A stretch of 64,000 bases of DNA, from NCBI GenBank assembly GCA_049968515.1, contig JBMFQR010000004.1:29885-93884 (forward strand). Reading direction: 5' to 3'. This document shows positions 1 through 8,550 of the stretch, in pieces. Every line of letters starts with the position of its first letter. Position 1 is the first letter of the stretch. The position numbers and the translations under genes are program-made. Source of the stretch: JAOACQ01 sp049968515 (GTDB taxonomy: Bacteria; Spirochaetota; Brevinematia; Brevinematales; JAOACQ01). The notes beneath the pieces were generated by a model that searched no databases, was not told the origin of the DNA, and was given only the letters and a program-made list of their open reading frames with translations.

Positions 1-959
1 AATGGCCTGTCGAATCCTATTGAGGCAATGCCAAATCTGCTTGAGAGATAAAGATCCTGTGAATTCTTTTCAATCTTTCTGGCTGGGAGGTTTGAATACT
101 TTTTTCTCATCAGAAAGATGTGTTCTGGTGTAGTTCCACAACAACCACCGATTACATCAACACCAGCCTCAAGCATCTTTGTTGCAATGTCGGAATACTC
201 TTCTGCACTTATATCATAGACTGTAGCTCCGTCCTTAAGCTGTGGCAAACCGGCATTTGCCTGTGCAACAACAGGAAGATTTGTAAATCCAGTGGCTCTC
301 TTTACTACGTTTAGCATATCAGATGGTCCTGTGCCGCAGTTTGTACCAATAATGTCTGCACCTAATGCCTCTAATGTAATAAATGCAGATTCTGGAGGTG
401 TGCCGGTGAGCATTCTGCCATCTCTTTCAAACGTTACGCTTGCAATGATGGGTAGATTAGAAACCTCTCTGGCTGCAAAAATTCCAGCCTTTATCTCAAG
501 AATGTCAATGTGTGTCTCGAAGAATATGCAGTCAACTCCACTGTCTGCAAGAACTTCTATCTGCTCTTTGTATATTTCTACAGCCTCATCAAATTCAAGT
601 TCTCCGAGGGGATAAATCAGCTTTCCCGTAGGTCCTACATCGCCGGCTACTATAGCTCTATCACCTGCTGCCTTTTTTGCTATTCTTACCGCCTGAGAAT
701 TAATTTCCTTTAATTTATCTTCCAGCCCAAACTCTTTAAGCTTTATCCTGTTTGCACCAAATGTATTTGTAATGATGAGATTGCTTCCAGCCTCAATATA
801 GCTTTTATGCACGCTTTCTATAATCTCTGGATTCGTAAGATTCCAGAGATCCGGACAATCTCCACCCTTAAGTCCATATTTCTGGAGAAAAACTCCCATT
901 GAACCATCACTGAAAGCAACTTTATTAACTGCAAGTTCGTAAAAATCCTGCCATTTCAT
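1..959 (-). CDS. metH: Methionine synthase, homocysteine-methyltransferase domain (MetH-type), C-terminus outside the window
   Basis: Transfers a methyl group to homocysteine to make methionine, using zinc bound by three cysteines. The reverse-strand reading frame is open to the window edge, giving about 319 residues. The zinc ligands are visible: NCGTGP (Cys208) and GGCCGTTP (Cys273, Cys274), spaced as in cobalamin-dependent MetH. The frame continues past the second cysteine pair into a linker (KKYSNLPARKIEKN), so a pterin-binding and cobalamin module probably follows outside the window, but that is inference. The start at 959 has AGGAG five bases upstream. A stand-alone homocysteine S-methyltransferase (BHMT/MmuM type) is the alternative until the rest of the gene is seen. 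Confidence 0.85.
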   Translation of the reverse strand, partial: MKWQDFYELAVNKVAFSDGSMGVFLQKYGLKGGDCPDLWNLTNPEIIESVHKSYIEAGSNLIITNTFGANRIKLKEFGLEDKLKEINSQAVRIAKKAAGDRAIVAGDVGPTGKLIYPLGELEFDEAVEIYKEQIEVLADSGVDCIFFETHIDILEIKAGIFAAREVSNLPIIASVTFERDGRMLTGTPPESAFITLEALGADIIGTNCGTGPSDMLNVVKRATGFTNLPVVAQANAGLPQLKDGATVYDISAEEYSDIATKMLEAGVDVIGGCCGTTPEHIFLMRKKYSNLPARKIEKNSQDLYLSSRFGIASIGFDRP

Positions 960-1103
960 TCCGACTCCTGAAATAACTATTATAACATTTTGGATGTAAA
1001 TTTACAAATCCCTGAGCCGAAAAATCAAATGAAATGGCTATAGGAGCGTCAAGGATAATGATGTATAAGTTTATCACAACCTGAAGGAGGATCATTAAAA
1101 TCG

Positions 1104-1688
1104 CTATATATTCGTATTAGGAGAGCCGGGGCAATACTTTAGCTTTTTAACCCTACCAAGCTTTTCTGGGACAGCTTCCTTAAAGTCAAAATTTTCAAAA
1201 CCGCTGAATTTTTTGATAAAATGGTTTCTATCAATTTCAGAGTTGTTTTTAACATCTGAAATGCCCCAATATATGTATTCCACGTCAAAAGAAATAATGG
1301 GAGTGAAGTTTCCGAGATATAGAATTTTGCCACTTATAGCCTCAAATGGATAATTTACAGACTGGCTATCATAAACTTCATAGGTGCTTTCAGAATAGTA
1401 ATCAACTGACACAATTTTATAATTTCCGGGCTCAAGCACAAATATAAAATCCCCACTTTCATCTTCAAAGGCAAAATAAGTGTGGGGTGAGATTTTTCCC
1501 TCTTTTTGAATATTTAAACCGATTCTGCCACGAAGAAAGCAAAAATTAGTTTCAAAAGAATATGTGCCATAAAGTAAAGAGATGTTTGTATCTGCTTTAA
1601 TGTCTTGAAGTTTTGTTAGATCTACTTTATGATACAGTGAGGTACAGGAAACAAAAAGAAAAGCAATAAAGAAAACTATTTGTTTCAT
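1104..1688 (-). CDS. Putative lipoprotein of unknown function
   Basis: About 194 residues. The N-terminus (MKQIVFFIAFLFVSCTS) is a short signal peptide ending in a lipobox with the acylated Cys near residue 15, so the mature protein is probably a membrane-anchored lipoprotein. The rest is soluble and beta-rich in appearance (GDFIFVLEPGNYKIVSVDYY), with a bounded 'GNYKI' segment such as occurs in extracellular beta-sandwich domains; I do not recognise the family. A TTG four codons upstream extends the frame, but the ATG at 1688, preceded by GGAAGAGG, gives a normal signal peptide and is preferred. It follows the GH16 lipoprotein on the same strand. Confidence 0.6.
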   Translation of the reverse strand: MKQIVFFIAFLFVSCTSLYHKVDLTKLQDIKADTNISLLYGTYSFETNFCFLRGRIGLNIQKEGKISPHTYFAFEDESGDFIFVLEPGNYKIVSVDYYSESTYEVYDSQSVNYPFEAISGKILYLGNFTPIISFDVEYIYWGISDVKNNSEIDRNHFIKKFSGFENFDFKEAVPEKLGRVKKLKYCPGSPNTNI

Positions 1689-1779
1689 ATCCTCTTCCAA
1701 AAAATAAAGGTTCTGTAAAAGCCTCTTTTACTTTCTTTCTCGTTGTCTAACTATTATCCCCCAAAGCGGTAACATTTTG

Positions 1780-1803
1780 GTGCACTGGCGGCAGCCAGTG
1801 CAC
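1780..1803. repeat. Perfect intergenic hairpin, 10-bp stem, 4-base loop
   Basis: GTGCACTGGC is followed by the loop GGCA and its exact reverse complement. It lies between the GH16 gene and the small lipoprotein gene. There is no U-run after it on either strand, so it does not look like a standard intrinsic terminator; it may stabilise or separate mRNA segments. Similar T-less hairpins occur at 22696-22730 and 28258-28275. Confidence 0.6.
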
Positions 1804-1865
1804 ATCTAATATAAGATTATTTTAATTAAATAATAGTATTTGTGTCAAGAGAAAAGTGAATTTTC

Positions 1866-2831
1866 TTACTTCTGATATACCCTTATCCAGTCGAAGCAGA
1901 GATACTGGGGAAATACTGTAGTGGCATCTGGGTAGCCGGGCCAGTTGCCACCAATGGCAAGATTTATTATGATGTAGAATGGCTGGTGAAACTCTGTCTT
2001 TCCAGTGCCGGTTATGTCCATTGCAAAATAATAAGTTCCATCCACACCTATTTTAATATAGGTTGACGTCCATTCAAGCTCATAGATATGAAACTGGAGA
2101 GGATTCGATATTCTAGTGCTTGTTCCATATTGAGCATGTTGTCCTCCCTCATCCCAGTGAAGTGTACCATATACGAAATTTGATGGATTACCTATCTGCT
2201 CCATTATGTCAATCTCGCCACAGGCTGGCCATGTATAGTTATTACCTAACATCCAGAAAGCCGGCCACACTCCCTTGCCGTATGGAAGGGCAATTCTACC
2301 AACTACCTTGCCATACTGCCATGATTTCTTTCCTTTAGTTACCATTCTTGCAGATGTGAAAGAATTATAGGTGTAATTATTGTTTACTTTTATTGCCTTG
2401 ATAACAAGCATGCCATTAGTTACAAAAGCATTCGGTCCACCAGTGCCATTATCAGTATAGTCCTGATATTCATTGTTCCAATACTGTGACCATCCAGTTG
2501 CTTTCGTTTCATAACTCCATACAGATGTATCGATACCGCTTCCATTAAACTCATCACTCCAGACAAGATAGTATCCTATGCCGGGGTTGTATTCTCCACC
2601 GTTTGTGCTTGGAAAGGTGAAAGTTGCACTCGAACTTATACTGCTATTGGCAGAGGTTGATGTACTCGAATTGCTTGTTAGGCTTGAGTTTTCACTGCTG
2701 TTGGCGGATGAGATACTACTTGACGATGAGATACTACTTGACGAAGAACTCTTACTCTGACTTATAATATCGCAACTGAAACTGAAAGTTAGAAACACTG
2801 CAAAAAAAATGTGAAGCCTTTTTTCTTTCAT
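1866..2831 (-). CDS. GH16-family glucanase-like lipoprotein (laminarinase/lichenase type)
   Basis: 321 residues. A lipoprotein signal peptide ends at Cys20 (TFSFSC-D). Residues about 24-70 are a very Ser/Thr-rich flexible linker. The catalytic domain follows from about residue 85: YYLVWSDEFNG near its start, and the GH16 active site EIDIME with nucleophile Glu206, Asp208 and acid/base Glu211. The domain closes with FDWIRVYQK, typical of the family end. The family cleaves beta-1,3 or mixed-linked beta-glucans; the exact substrate cannot be read from sequence. The cell probably holds the enzyme on its outer surface via the lipid anchor. Start ATG at 2831 has GGAGG upstream and a promoter close by (2852-2880). 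Confidence 0.88.
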   Translation of the reverse strand: MKEKRLHIFFAVFLTFSFSCDIISQSKSSSSSSISSSSSISSANSSENSSLTSNSSTSTSANSSISSSATFTFPSTNGGEYNPGIGYYLVWSDEFNGSGIDTSVWSYETKATGWSQYWNNEYQDYTDNGTGGPNAFVTNGMLVIKAIKVNNNYTYNSFTSARMVTKGKKSWQYGKVVGRIALPYGKGVWPAFWMLGNNYTWPACGEIDIMEQIGNPSNFVYGTLHWDEGGQHAQYGTSTRISNPLQFHIYELEWTSTYIKIGVDGTYYFAMDITGTGKTEFHQPFYIIINLAIGGNWPGYPDATTVFPQYLCFDWIRVYQK

Positions 2832-2851
2832 ACTTTACCTCCATATATAAT

Positions 2852-2880
2852 ATTATAACATAAAAAAAGCTATATAGCAA
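2852..2880 (-). promoter_or_regulatory. Predicted sigma-70 promoter for the GH16 gene
   Basis: On the minus strand TTGCTA (2875-2880) and TATAAT (2852-2857) are 17 bp apart, about 20 bp before the start codon. The -10 box is perfect and the -35 box is weak. Confidence 0.45.
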
Positions 2881-2910
2881 GAGTTAAAATATAAAACTTC
2901 AGGGACTGTC

Positions 2911-2951
2911 AAAAAATTTTTCCCCGACCTGATAGGGGTTAGGCCGGGGAA
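2911..2951 (-). terminator. Intrinsic terminator after lpxC
   Basis: On the minus strand, immediately after the lpxC stop, TTCCCCG pairs with CGGGGAA, with an additional CCT/AGG pairing inside. An A/T run with six T residues follows. It ends the M23-bactofilin-lpx operon. Confidence 0.55.
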
Positions 2952-2990
2952 ACGGTTGAGGATGATTTTTATAGAGAAGGAGTCAAATGT

Positions 2991-3911
2991 TTACTGAACA
3001 TTATCTTCCAAAAAGCTATATGTCCCATAAAAAGAGGGCTGAATTTCTTTTCTTCTGGCTGCTTTTTCTGGATAATTTGAGTTATAAAGCTCCATTATCT
3101 TTTTTATAAACATCACATCAATATTATGACCACCTCTATAAGAAATTATATAACCCTTGACTTCAAAAGGAAGCAGAGCAAGCGCACCAAGTAGATCCAG
3201 AACTTTATGTCTTACAGGTTCATCGTCATATCTTGATTGGTTGATACACTTGTTTTCCTTTTTGCTGAAAACATGAACATTCTCAAAGTTTGCACCAAGT
3301 ATCAGCCCCTGTCTGGTATACTCGTCTATATCCTCTATAAATCCGAAAGTCCTTGCATTTGCAATATGCCTTATATAGTTATCGGTCGAAAAATCAAAGT
3401 TTATATTCTGCATCCCTATTGGAGAATTCGGAAATGAAATAGTGTAGTTAATCTTGAGACCATTATATGGCAGTACAACTATAAATTTATCCTCTAGTCT
3501 TACCCATACAGGAGAGATAACTATGAACTCCGGTTTATCGGCAGATTGGGGGATTATCCCTACCTCATTTATTTTTGTTACAAAATCTCTTGCACTTCCA
3601 TCAAGGATGGGAATTTCTTTCCCATTCATTTCAATAATGCAGTTGTCAATCTTAAGACTTGAAAGGGCAGATGTAAGATGCTCCACAGTCTTTATGACAA
3701 CCCTTCCGTTACTCAAAGAAATGTTATTCTTTGTGTCGATAACAAAATCAGGCAAGAATGGTATAAACTCTTTATTTCTTGTGTCATTGTAGACAAAGAC
3801 TATCCCTGTATCTTCAGGAGCTGGCTTTAAAATTATTTTTACCTTATCTCCACTATGAAGTCCCACACCTTCAAAAACTGCCTCTCCCTTAATTGTATTT
3901 TGCTTTCTCAT
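2991..3911 (-). CDS. lpxC: UDP-3-O-acyl-N-acetylglucosamine deacetylase LpxC
   Basis: Zinc enzyme for the committed step of lipid A synthesis. 306 residues from the chosen start. Motifs: VFEGVGLHSG at the N-terminus, VEHLTSAL (first zinc His), DEPVRHKVLDLLGAL (second His and the Asp ligand) and RGGHNIDV near the end (catalytic His region). The reading frame extends 43 residues upstream to 4040, but that extension has no homology-like character. The ATG at 3911 has AGAGG five bases before it and begins MRKQNTIKGEAVFEG as expected for the family. It is the last gene of the minus-strand envelope operon, 130 bp after ruvX. Confidence 0.95.
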   Translation of the reverse strand: MRKQNTIKGEAVFEGVGLHSGDKVKIILKPAPEDTGIVFVYNDTRNKEFIPFLPDFVIDTKNNISLSNGRVVIKTVEHLTSALSSLKIDNCIIEMNGKEIPILDGSARDFVTKINEVGIIPQSADKPEFIVISPVWVRLEDKFIVVLPYNGLKINYTISFPNSPIGMQNINFDFSTDNYIRHIANARTFGFIEDIDEYTRQGLILGANFENVHVFSKKENKCINQSRYDDEPVRHKVLDLLGALALLPFEVKGYIISYRGGHNIDVMFIKKIMELYNSNYPEKAARRKEIQPSFYGTYSFLEDNVQ

Positions 3912-3938
3912 AAAATCCTCTGCGGTTATATAGCAAGA

Positions 3939-3944
3939 ATTATA
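3939..3944 (-). promoter_or_regulatory. Possible internal -10 box before lpxC
   Basis: A perfect TATAAT on the minus strand lies 27 bp before the lpxC start, in the 130-bp gap after ruvX. No good -35 box is seen at 16-18 bp, so lpxC may have a weak own promoter or simply be read from upstream. Confidence 0.3.
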
Positions 3945-4041
3945 CCAGATCAAATTAACTTTTGTTTTCCTGTAGGATAAAGAAATTAAGTAAGATGTAT
4001 GAAAATTTAAAGTTATAAAGGTGTGAAAAAAAAGCAACACT

Positions 4042-4446
4042 TCACTGTGGATTATTTCTTAAAAAGTCTTCAAGTATCTTCTGCGCAGCAAATTTATCCA
4101 CCTTTGATTTGATTTCCTTACTTTTTTTTCCCATAGTTCTTAATAAATTTTCAGCATAAACTGTGGAATATGATTCGTTAAAATAGATAATTTCTACGGG
4201 AAGGATGCTTTTAAGTTTTTCTCCAAAAATATATACTTTTTTTTCTGACTTTTTTGAGTTTTTGAAAACTGGCAGTCCTATTACAATTTTATCAAATTTG
4301 TAATACTCATAAAGTTTTTTTAATCTTTCAAAAAGCCACTCATCGTTCTTTAGGACATCAAGTGGGGAGGCAATAATTCTTAATTCGTCGCTTATTGCAA
4401 TCCCGATTCGCTTTTCTCCATAATCAATTGCTAAAATCCTGCCCAT
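4042..4446 (-). CDS. ruvX: RuvX/YqgF family Holliday-junction resolvase-like nuclease
   Basis: 134 residues, normal for the family. RNase H-like fold residues are visible: DYGEKRIGIAISD at the N-terminus, KIVIGLP in the middle and DKFAAQKILEDFL at the C-terminus, which carry the conserved acidic positions. Roles known for the family include Holliday-junction resolution and 16S rRNA 5' processing; which applies here is not shown by sequence. It overlaps the 3' end of lpxB by 23 bp, so the two are translationally linked. Confidence 0.88.
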   Translation of the reverse strand: MGRILAIDYGEKRIGIAISDELRIIASPLDVLKNDEWLFERLKKLYEYYKFDKIVIGLPVFKNSKKSEKKVYIFGEKLKSILPVEIIYFNESYSTVYAENLLRTMGKKSKEIKSKVDKFAAQKILEDFLRNNPQ

Positions 4447-5584
4447 TTTTTAAATCCATAAGAATTTTTTCTGCTACCTTTCTAAGTATAGGTGGAGAAC
4501 CAAGTTTTTCCTTAATTATCCTGCAATTATTCAAAAAGATTTTTCTTTCATCTTCACCCATATTGATTAATCGAAGAGCCTCATCAGAAATTTTATATTC
4601 GTTACATTCCTTCTGGAGAAGTTCAGGAAAGACCTTTTTATCAAGAATGATATTTGGCATTCCAATCATCTTCTTCTTTACAAGAAGACTTCCCAGAAAA
4701 AATGATAAATTTGAGATTTTATAGCATATTATAACTGGCTTTTCAAATATAGCACTTTCAAGTGTGGTAGTTCCGGATGCAGCTATGATTAAATCTGAAG
4801 CCTTCATTATTGAATAGGCCTCATTTTCAATAAGTTTAATGTTGTTAAGTCCATATTTTTCAATCTTTTTTGAAATTATTGGGAAGAAATCTGGATGGGC
4901 GGATGAGACAATAAATTCTGCCTCAATATTTTTGGATATTAAATTAACCGATTTAAGCATAATCTCCGTGAGATTATTCACTTCCTGATATCTGCTTCCG
5001 GGAAATATACCTATTATTTTTTTCTTTCTGTCAATTTTATATTTTTCATAAAAACCTTCATCAAACCTGAAATTTTCAATATTTTCTAAAATTGGATGTC
5101 CGTAATAAAATGCTTTATCGGTATATTTTTTATAAACAAGATAATCATCATAGAATGTTACAAAAAGAGCATTAACATATCTTGCTAATTTTGGTGCATT
5201 CCATTTTCCCCATATAGATACATGCGGTGGAAAGTAATAGTAAACAGGAATTTTTAATTTTTTGCAAAATTTTGCTAGTGGAATATTAAAACCCTGGTGA
5301 TCAACAAGAATAACTGCCATTACTTTGTTTTCTTTAAGATAATTTGTTGTAATCTTCCAGATTTTGCTATGGAAGTTCATAAATCTTAATGAGTCGGTCA
5401 GTCCTATTGCACTGTGTGTGACAGTTTCTTCAGAAATGAATCTCACCCCCTCCCTTAACATATTTTTACCACCATTTCCCACAAAAATTAGGGAGGGATC
5501 AAGCTTTTTCAGTTCTCTTATAAGATTTGCAGAGTGTATATCCCCTGAAATCTCACCTGCAGAAAAAAATAATCTTTTATTCAT
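4424..5584 (-). CDS. lpxB: Lipid-A-disaccharide synthase LpxB
   Basis: GT19 glycosyltransferase that joins UDP-diacylglucosamine to lipid X, making the lipid A disaccharide at the inner membrane. 386 residues, usual length. The signature FSAGEISGDIHSANL is at the N-terminus; FPGSRYQEV and ASGTTTLESAIFEKP form the C-terminal UDP-binding half. The start overlaps the end of lpxA by 8 bp and the end overlaps ruvX, so all are in one transcript. Confidence 0.95.
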   Translation of the reverse strand: MNKRLFFSAGEISGDIHSANLIRELKKLDPSLIFVGNGGKNMLREGVRFISEETVTHSAIGLTDSLRFMNFHSKIWKITTNYLKENKVMAVILVDHQGFNIPLAKFCKKLKIPVYYYFPPHVSIWGKWNAPKLARYVNALFVTFYDDYLVYKKYTDKAFYYGHPILENIENFRFDEGFYEKYKIDRKKKIIGIFPGSRYQEVNNLTEIMLKSVNLISKNIEAEFIVSSAHPDFFPIISKKIEKYGLNNIKLIENEAYSIMKASDLIIAASGTTTLESAIFEKPVIICYKISNLSFFLGSLLVKKKMIGMPNIILDKKVFPELLQKECNEYKISDEALRLINMGEDERKIFLNNCRIIKEKLGSPPILRKVAEKILMDLKNGQDFSN

Positions 5585-6368
5585 AATGACAATTCAAAAT
5601 TCCTCTTTTTGAAGCTTTCACAAACTCAATAATGTGCCTGACATACTGGTTTGAACTGTATTCTCTTTCAAGGATCGCAAGAGATTCGCTTCTTGTCCTT
5701 GTTATATCATACAATATCTTATAGGCTTCTTTTATAACGTTTCTATCTTCCTGACCTATTCCCCTTCTCTTTAAGCCAACTGAGTTAATACCTCTGTATT
5801 CTGCAGGGCTACCCTCAACAAGTGAGTAGGGGGGAACATCCTGTGGTATTTTACTGAGTCCCGAGGCAATTGAATATTCACCAATTCTTGTATGTTGATG
5901 AACTGCCACATTACCAGAAAGAAAGACAAAATCTTCGACTGTGACATATCCGGCAAGCAAACATCCATTCGCAAGAACGACATTTTTGCCAAGTTTGCAG
6001 TTATGGGCAACATGGCTATTGGCCATTAGAAAACACTCATTCCCCACTATGGTTTTTTCTCCACTTCCTCCACTTACGGGAGTATGGATTGTAACGCCCT
6101 CTCTTATTATACAGTTTTCTCCGATTTCAATAAGTCCCTTTTCTCCATTATATGAATAGTCCTGTGGTGCTTCACCTATTGCAGCAAAAGAAACTATTCT
6201 TGTGCCTCTGCCGATTTTTACCCATCCAGTAATTCTTACAAGAGGACCTATCTCACAACCATCTGAAATTTCAATATCACCATCGATGACACAGTAAGGA
6301 TGAATTTTCACATTATTACCGAGTTTCACATCTTTTCCCAAAACTGCGGTTGGATGGATATCAGTCAT
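5577..6368 (-). CDS. lpxA: UDP-N-acetylglucosamine acyltransferase LpxA
   Basis: First enzyme of lipid A synthesis, an acyl-ACP dependent trimeric left-handed beta-helix protein. 263 residues. Hexapeptide repeats run from MTDIHPTAVLGKDVKLG onward. The catalytic His is in the NSHVAHNC segment, and the C-terminal helical cap (IKEAYKILYDITRTRSESL) is present. A TTG five codons upstream is an alternative start, but the ATG at 6368 has AAAGGA in the right place and gives the normal N-terminus. It overlaps the STAS gene by 8 bp. Confidence 0.95.
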   Translation of the reverse strand: MTDIHPTAVLGKDVKLGNNVKIHPYCVIDGDIEISDGCEIGPLVRITGWVKIGRGTRIVSFAAIGEAPQDYSYNGEKGLIEIGENCIIREGVTIHTPVSGGSGEKTIVGNECFLMANSHVAHNCKLGKNVVLANGCLLAGYVTVEDFVFLSGNVAVHQHTRIGEYSIASGLSKIPQDVPPYSLVEGSPAEYRGINSVGLKRRGIGQEDRNVIKEAYKILYDITRTRSESLAILEREYSSNQYVRHIIEFVKASKRGILNCHYE

Positions 6369-6873
6369 TTTTGTTCCTTTCAAGCTCTTTTTTCAGTAGT
6401 TCTTCGACTAAAGCAAACCTCTTTTTATTTTCTGGAGTTAGTTCCATAAGATTCTGATGCGATTCTAATAAAAGCTTTATACTCTTATAATTTTTTTCAA
6501 GTTTCTTTTCGATTTCTTCTGTCAGGGAGATGTTTTTAAATTTTTCTCCCTCCTGAAGTGGTATAATTTCAAGCAGTCCCATATTTGAAAGAATTTCTTT
6601 AACCTTTTCTGAAGGATTTAAGATAATAACATCCGATTCTTTTGATTTCTTTTTTAACTTTTTTTGAACAGATATGATAATGCCAATGAATGAACTATCA
6701 AGATAGGTAGCGGAGGAAAGTTCAAAATATACGTCATCAACCTTTTCGGTTTCTATTTTTTCGGATAGATACATAAAAAGATCGGAACAGAACTCCATTG
6801 TTCCTTTTCCGTCTACTTTTATTATATAGCTATCCTTTGCTTTACCAACAAGAACCTTTGAGGGCTCAGCCAT
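6361..6873 (-). CDS. STAS-domain protein (anti-anti-sigma-like), partner-switch regulator candidate
   Basis: 170 residues. Residues about 10-105 look like a STAS domain: FELSSATYLDSSFIGIIIS holds the Asp-Ser-Ser around the usual phosphorylatable serine of SpoIIAA/RsbV-type proteins. A lysine- and glutamate-rich helical tail of about 60 residues follows (EEIEKKLEKNYKSIKLLLES), which the short classical proteins lack. Such proteins bind or release anti-sigma or other switch partners according to phosphorylation. No kinase or phosphatase partner lies nearby. Its place between bactofilin and lpxA suggests envelope control, but this is inference. Start ATG has AGGAG upstream. Confidence 0.7.
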   Translation of the reverse strand: MAEPSKVLVGKAKDSYIIKVDGKGTMEFCSDLFMYLSEKIETEKVDDVYFELSSATYLDSSFIGIIISVQKKLKKKSKESDVIILNPSEKVKEILSNMGLLEIIPLQEGEKFKNISLTEEIEKKLEKNYKSIKLLLESHQNLMELTPENKKRFALVEELLKKELERNKND

Positions 6874-6899
6874 AATTTCTCCTGTATGATAAGCCTTGT

Positions 6900-7346
6900 C
6901 TAAAAATCAAATTCTTTACTGGAGTATTGAGAATTTGAAACATTTTGATGAAAAATCTCGTCAATTTCATTTTTATTGAGTATTTTTGCTTCTCCTGTAA
7001 AAACCATCCCCTCTTCTCCCTTAAATTTTTTTGTCCAAAGATTTCCTATAAGCTTTCCGGTGGAAAGAATATCGACCCTTTCAGTGCAATAGATACTACC
7101 TTTGACCTTTCCTCCAATTCTTACAGATCTTGCATAAATGTCACCAATAATCCTTCCCTTTTCACCCACAAGAACTGTACCAAAACTCCTTATTGTTCCC
7201 TTGAAGTCACCATCAATCCTTAAAAGACCATCAGAGCGAAACTCTCCAGAAAAGGAATTTTTAATGCCTATAACACTGTTTGAAAAAATCTGGCCATTGC
7301 CCTCTTTTTCATACTTTATTTCATTAAGTGCTTCATTTTCTGACAC
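6900..7346 (-). CDS. Bactofilin (polymer-forming cytoskeletal protein)
   Basis: 148 residues. A central beta-helix of short repeats (LRIDGDFKGTIRSFGTVLVG, then GRIIGDIYARSVRIGGKVKG) is flanked by disordered tails, as in bactofilins. These form nucleotide-free filaments that organise cell-wall enzymes and cell curvature. It lies directly after the membrane M23 peptidase gene, a known functional pairing. The start is a GTG at 7346 close behind GGGGGAG; the spacing is short, so the exact start is uncertain. Confidence 0.88.
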   Translation of the reverse strand: MSENEALNEIKYEKEGNGQIFSNSVIGIKNSFSGEFRSDGLLRIDGDFKGTIRSFGTVLVGEKGRIIGDIYARSVRIGGKVKGSIYCTERVDILSTGKLIGNLWTKKFKGEEGMVFTGEAKILNKNEIDEIFHQNVSNSQYSSKEFDF

Positions 7347-7379
7347 ATACTCCCCCGCTTTTTTATTAAAAAAGTTTTT

Positions 7380-8405
7380 TTATTGCAACATCTGAGTGAA
7401 CGGGAGAGGATCAATTGGTTGTCCCCCCACTCTCACTTCAAAATGTAAATGGTAGCCTGTGGATTTTCCTGTCGAACCCACAAAGCCTATTGTTTGTCCC
7501 CTGCTTATAACTGCGCCGGGAAAGACTCCAGAGTTAAAGCCCATAAGATGGCCATATCTTGTGGAAAATCCATACTTGTGCTCAATTTCGACCATCCAGC
7601 CATAACCACCCATCCATCCGGCAAACTTTACAACCCCATTTGCAGCAGCAAGCACAGGAGTGCCGGGGACAACAACCATATCCAGTCCCTGATGAAATTC
7701 TCTTGTCCAGGGATAGACCGGATCCCTTCTGTAACCAAAGAAGGATGATATGTAAGCCTTCATTGTCAGAGGATACTGGGATGGTATCTCTTTCAAAAGC
7801 CTTTCATATGAATTCTTAAAAATGCCGACCCTGTAAATATCATTTTCCAGTGTTTTAAGCTCATTTTTTAACTTCTCTAATTCATTCAGCTCCCGTGGAA
7901 GATCTTTTGCAGTAGCTTCTTCTCCAACCCTCAGGTCCTTAATCTCACTTTTGGTTTCTTCTTCTCTTTTTATTACCTTCCCTATGTCTACCTTGAAGGC
8001 AGTAAATCTTCTTGAAAAGCTGTCTATGGCTTTCTTGTATTCTGCGATTAATGCCTTGTTGTATTCGCTCTGTGTTTTCAAAAAGATTAGCTGTCTCTGT
8101 GTTTGCTGATTATTAGATATGGCAATAACGGAGGAAATTACTATCACAATGAGGATAAGTGAGAAGAAAAACATAATATAATTTGAAATCTGTATATTTA
8201 TAATTCTCTTTTCAGAATGGGGAACAATCATTAAGGTAAGCTTTTGTGAGCCTTTCTGGTGAATTCTGTAAGTTATTTTCTGTATTTCTCTCTTGAAGTT
8301 AGTAGATACCTCTTCACACTTTTCTTTAAACTTTGCCCATTTTGATTTTTTATACATTTCAGCCTTTGATTTAAAGGCTGGTTTTTTTATTATTTCTTTT
8401 GCCAT
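7380..8405 (-). CDS. Membrane-anchored M23 peptidase (LytM-type murein endopeptidase)
   Basis: 341 residues. A basic cytoplasmic N-terminus of about 70 residues contains LTLMIVPHSEKRIINIQIS. One transmembrane helix follows (about 73-95, YIMFFFSLILIVIVISSVIA), then a periplasmic coiled coil (about 98-200) and a C-terminal M23 domain. The zinc ligands are visible: HQGLDM (His, Asp) and HLHFEV (His). The active-site His is in the TRYGHLMGF segment. The protein should cut peptidoglycan cross-links. The cytoplasmic tail is the likely docking site for the adjacent bactofilin, by analogy with known pairs; this is inference. It is first in the operon, with promoters at 8453-8496. Confidence 0.9.
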   Translation of the reverse strand: MAKEIIKKPAFKSKAEMYKKSKWAKFKEKCEEVSTNFKREIQKITYRIHQKGSQKLTLMIVPHSEKRIINIQISNYIMFFFSLILIVIVISSVIAISNNQQTQRQLIFLKTQSEYNKALIAEYKKAIDSFSRRFTAFKVDIGKVIKREEETKSEIKDLRVGEEATAKDLPRELNELEKLKNELKTLENDIYRVGIFKNSYERLLKEIPSQYPLTMKAYISSFFGYRRDPVYPWTREFHQGLDMVVVPGTPVLAAANGVVKFAGWMGGYGWMVEIEHKYGFSTRYGHLMGFNSGVFPGAVISRGQTIGFVGSTGKSTGYHLHFEVRVGGQPIDPLPFTQMLQ

Positions 8406-8452
8406 ATATTTTCCTCCATAAAGAAAATTTTAATTTTTTGAAACACTTCCTC

Positions 8453-8496
8453 ATTATAAGCCCTTCTATTATAAAATCAAGTTAAAACAAATTCAA
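8453..8496 (-). promoter_or_regulatory. Two overlapping promoters for the M23-bactofilin-lpx operon
   Basis: On the minus strand TTGAAT (8491-8496) lies 17 bp before TATAAT (8468-8473). A second pair, TTGATT (8475-8480) and TATAAT (8453-8458), has a 16-bp spacer. Both would give leaders of roughly 40-60 bases before the M23 start. Confidence 0.6.
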
Positions 8497-8550
8497 GATT
8501 TTTTTGTTAATTATTCCTGAAATATGCTATATAAAAAATTGCCAGTTAAT

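Noticed and set aside
292..615. Plus-strand frames at 120-713
   Set aside because: They lie opposite the well-supported MetH frame with all zinc cysteines; they have no ribosome-binding sites.
2578..2760. A plus-strand frame rich in Leu/Glu/Val opposite the GH16 Ser linker
   Set aside because: It is the complement of the repeated serine codons; composition alone explains it.
3912..4040. 43-residue N-terminal extension of LpxC
   Set aside because: The ATG at 3911 has a better Shine-Dalgarno site and gives the normal family start; the extension covers the likely promoter.
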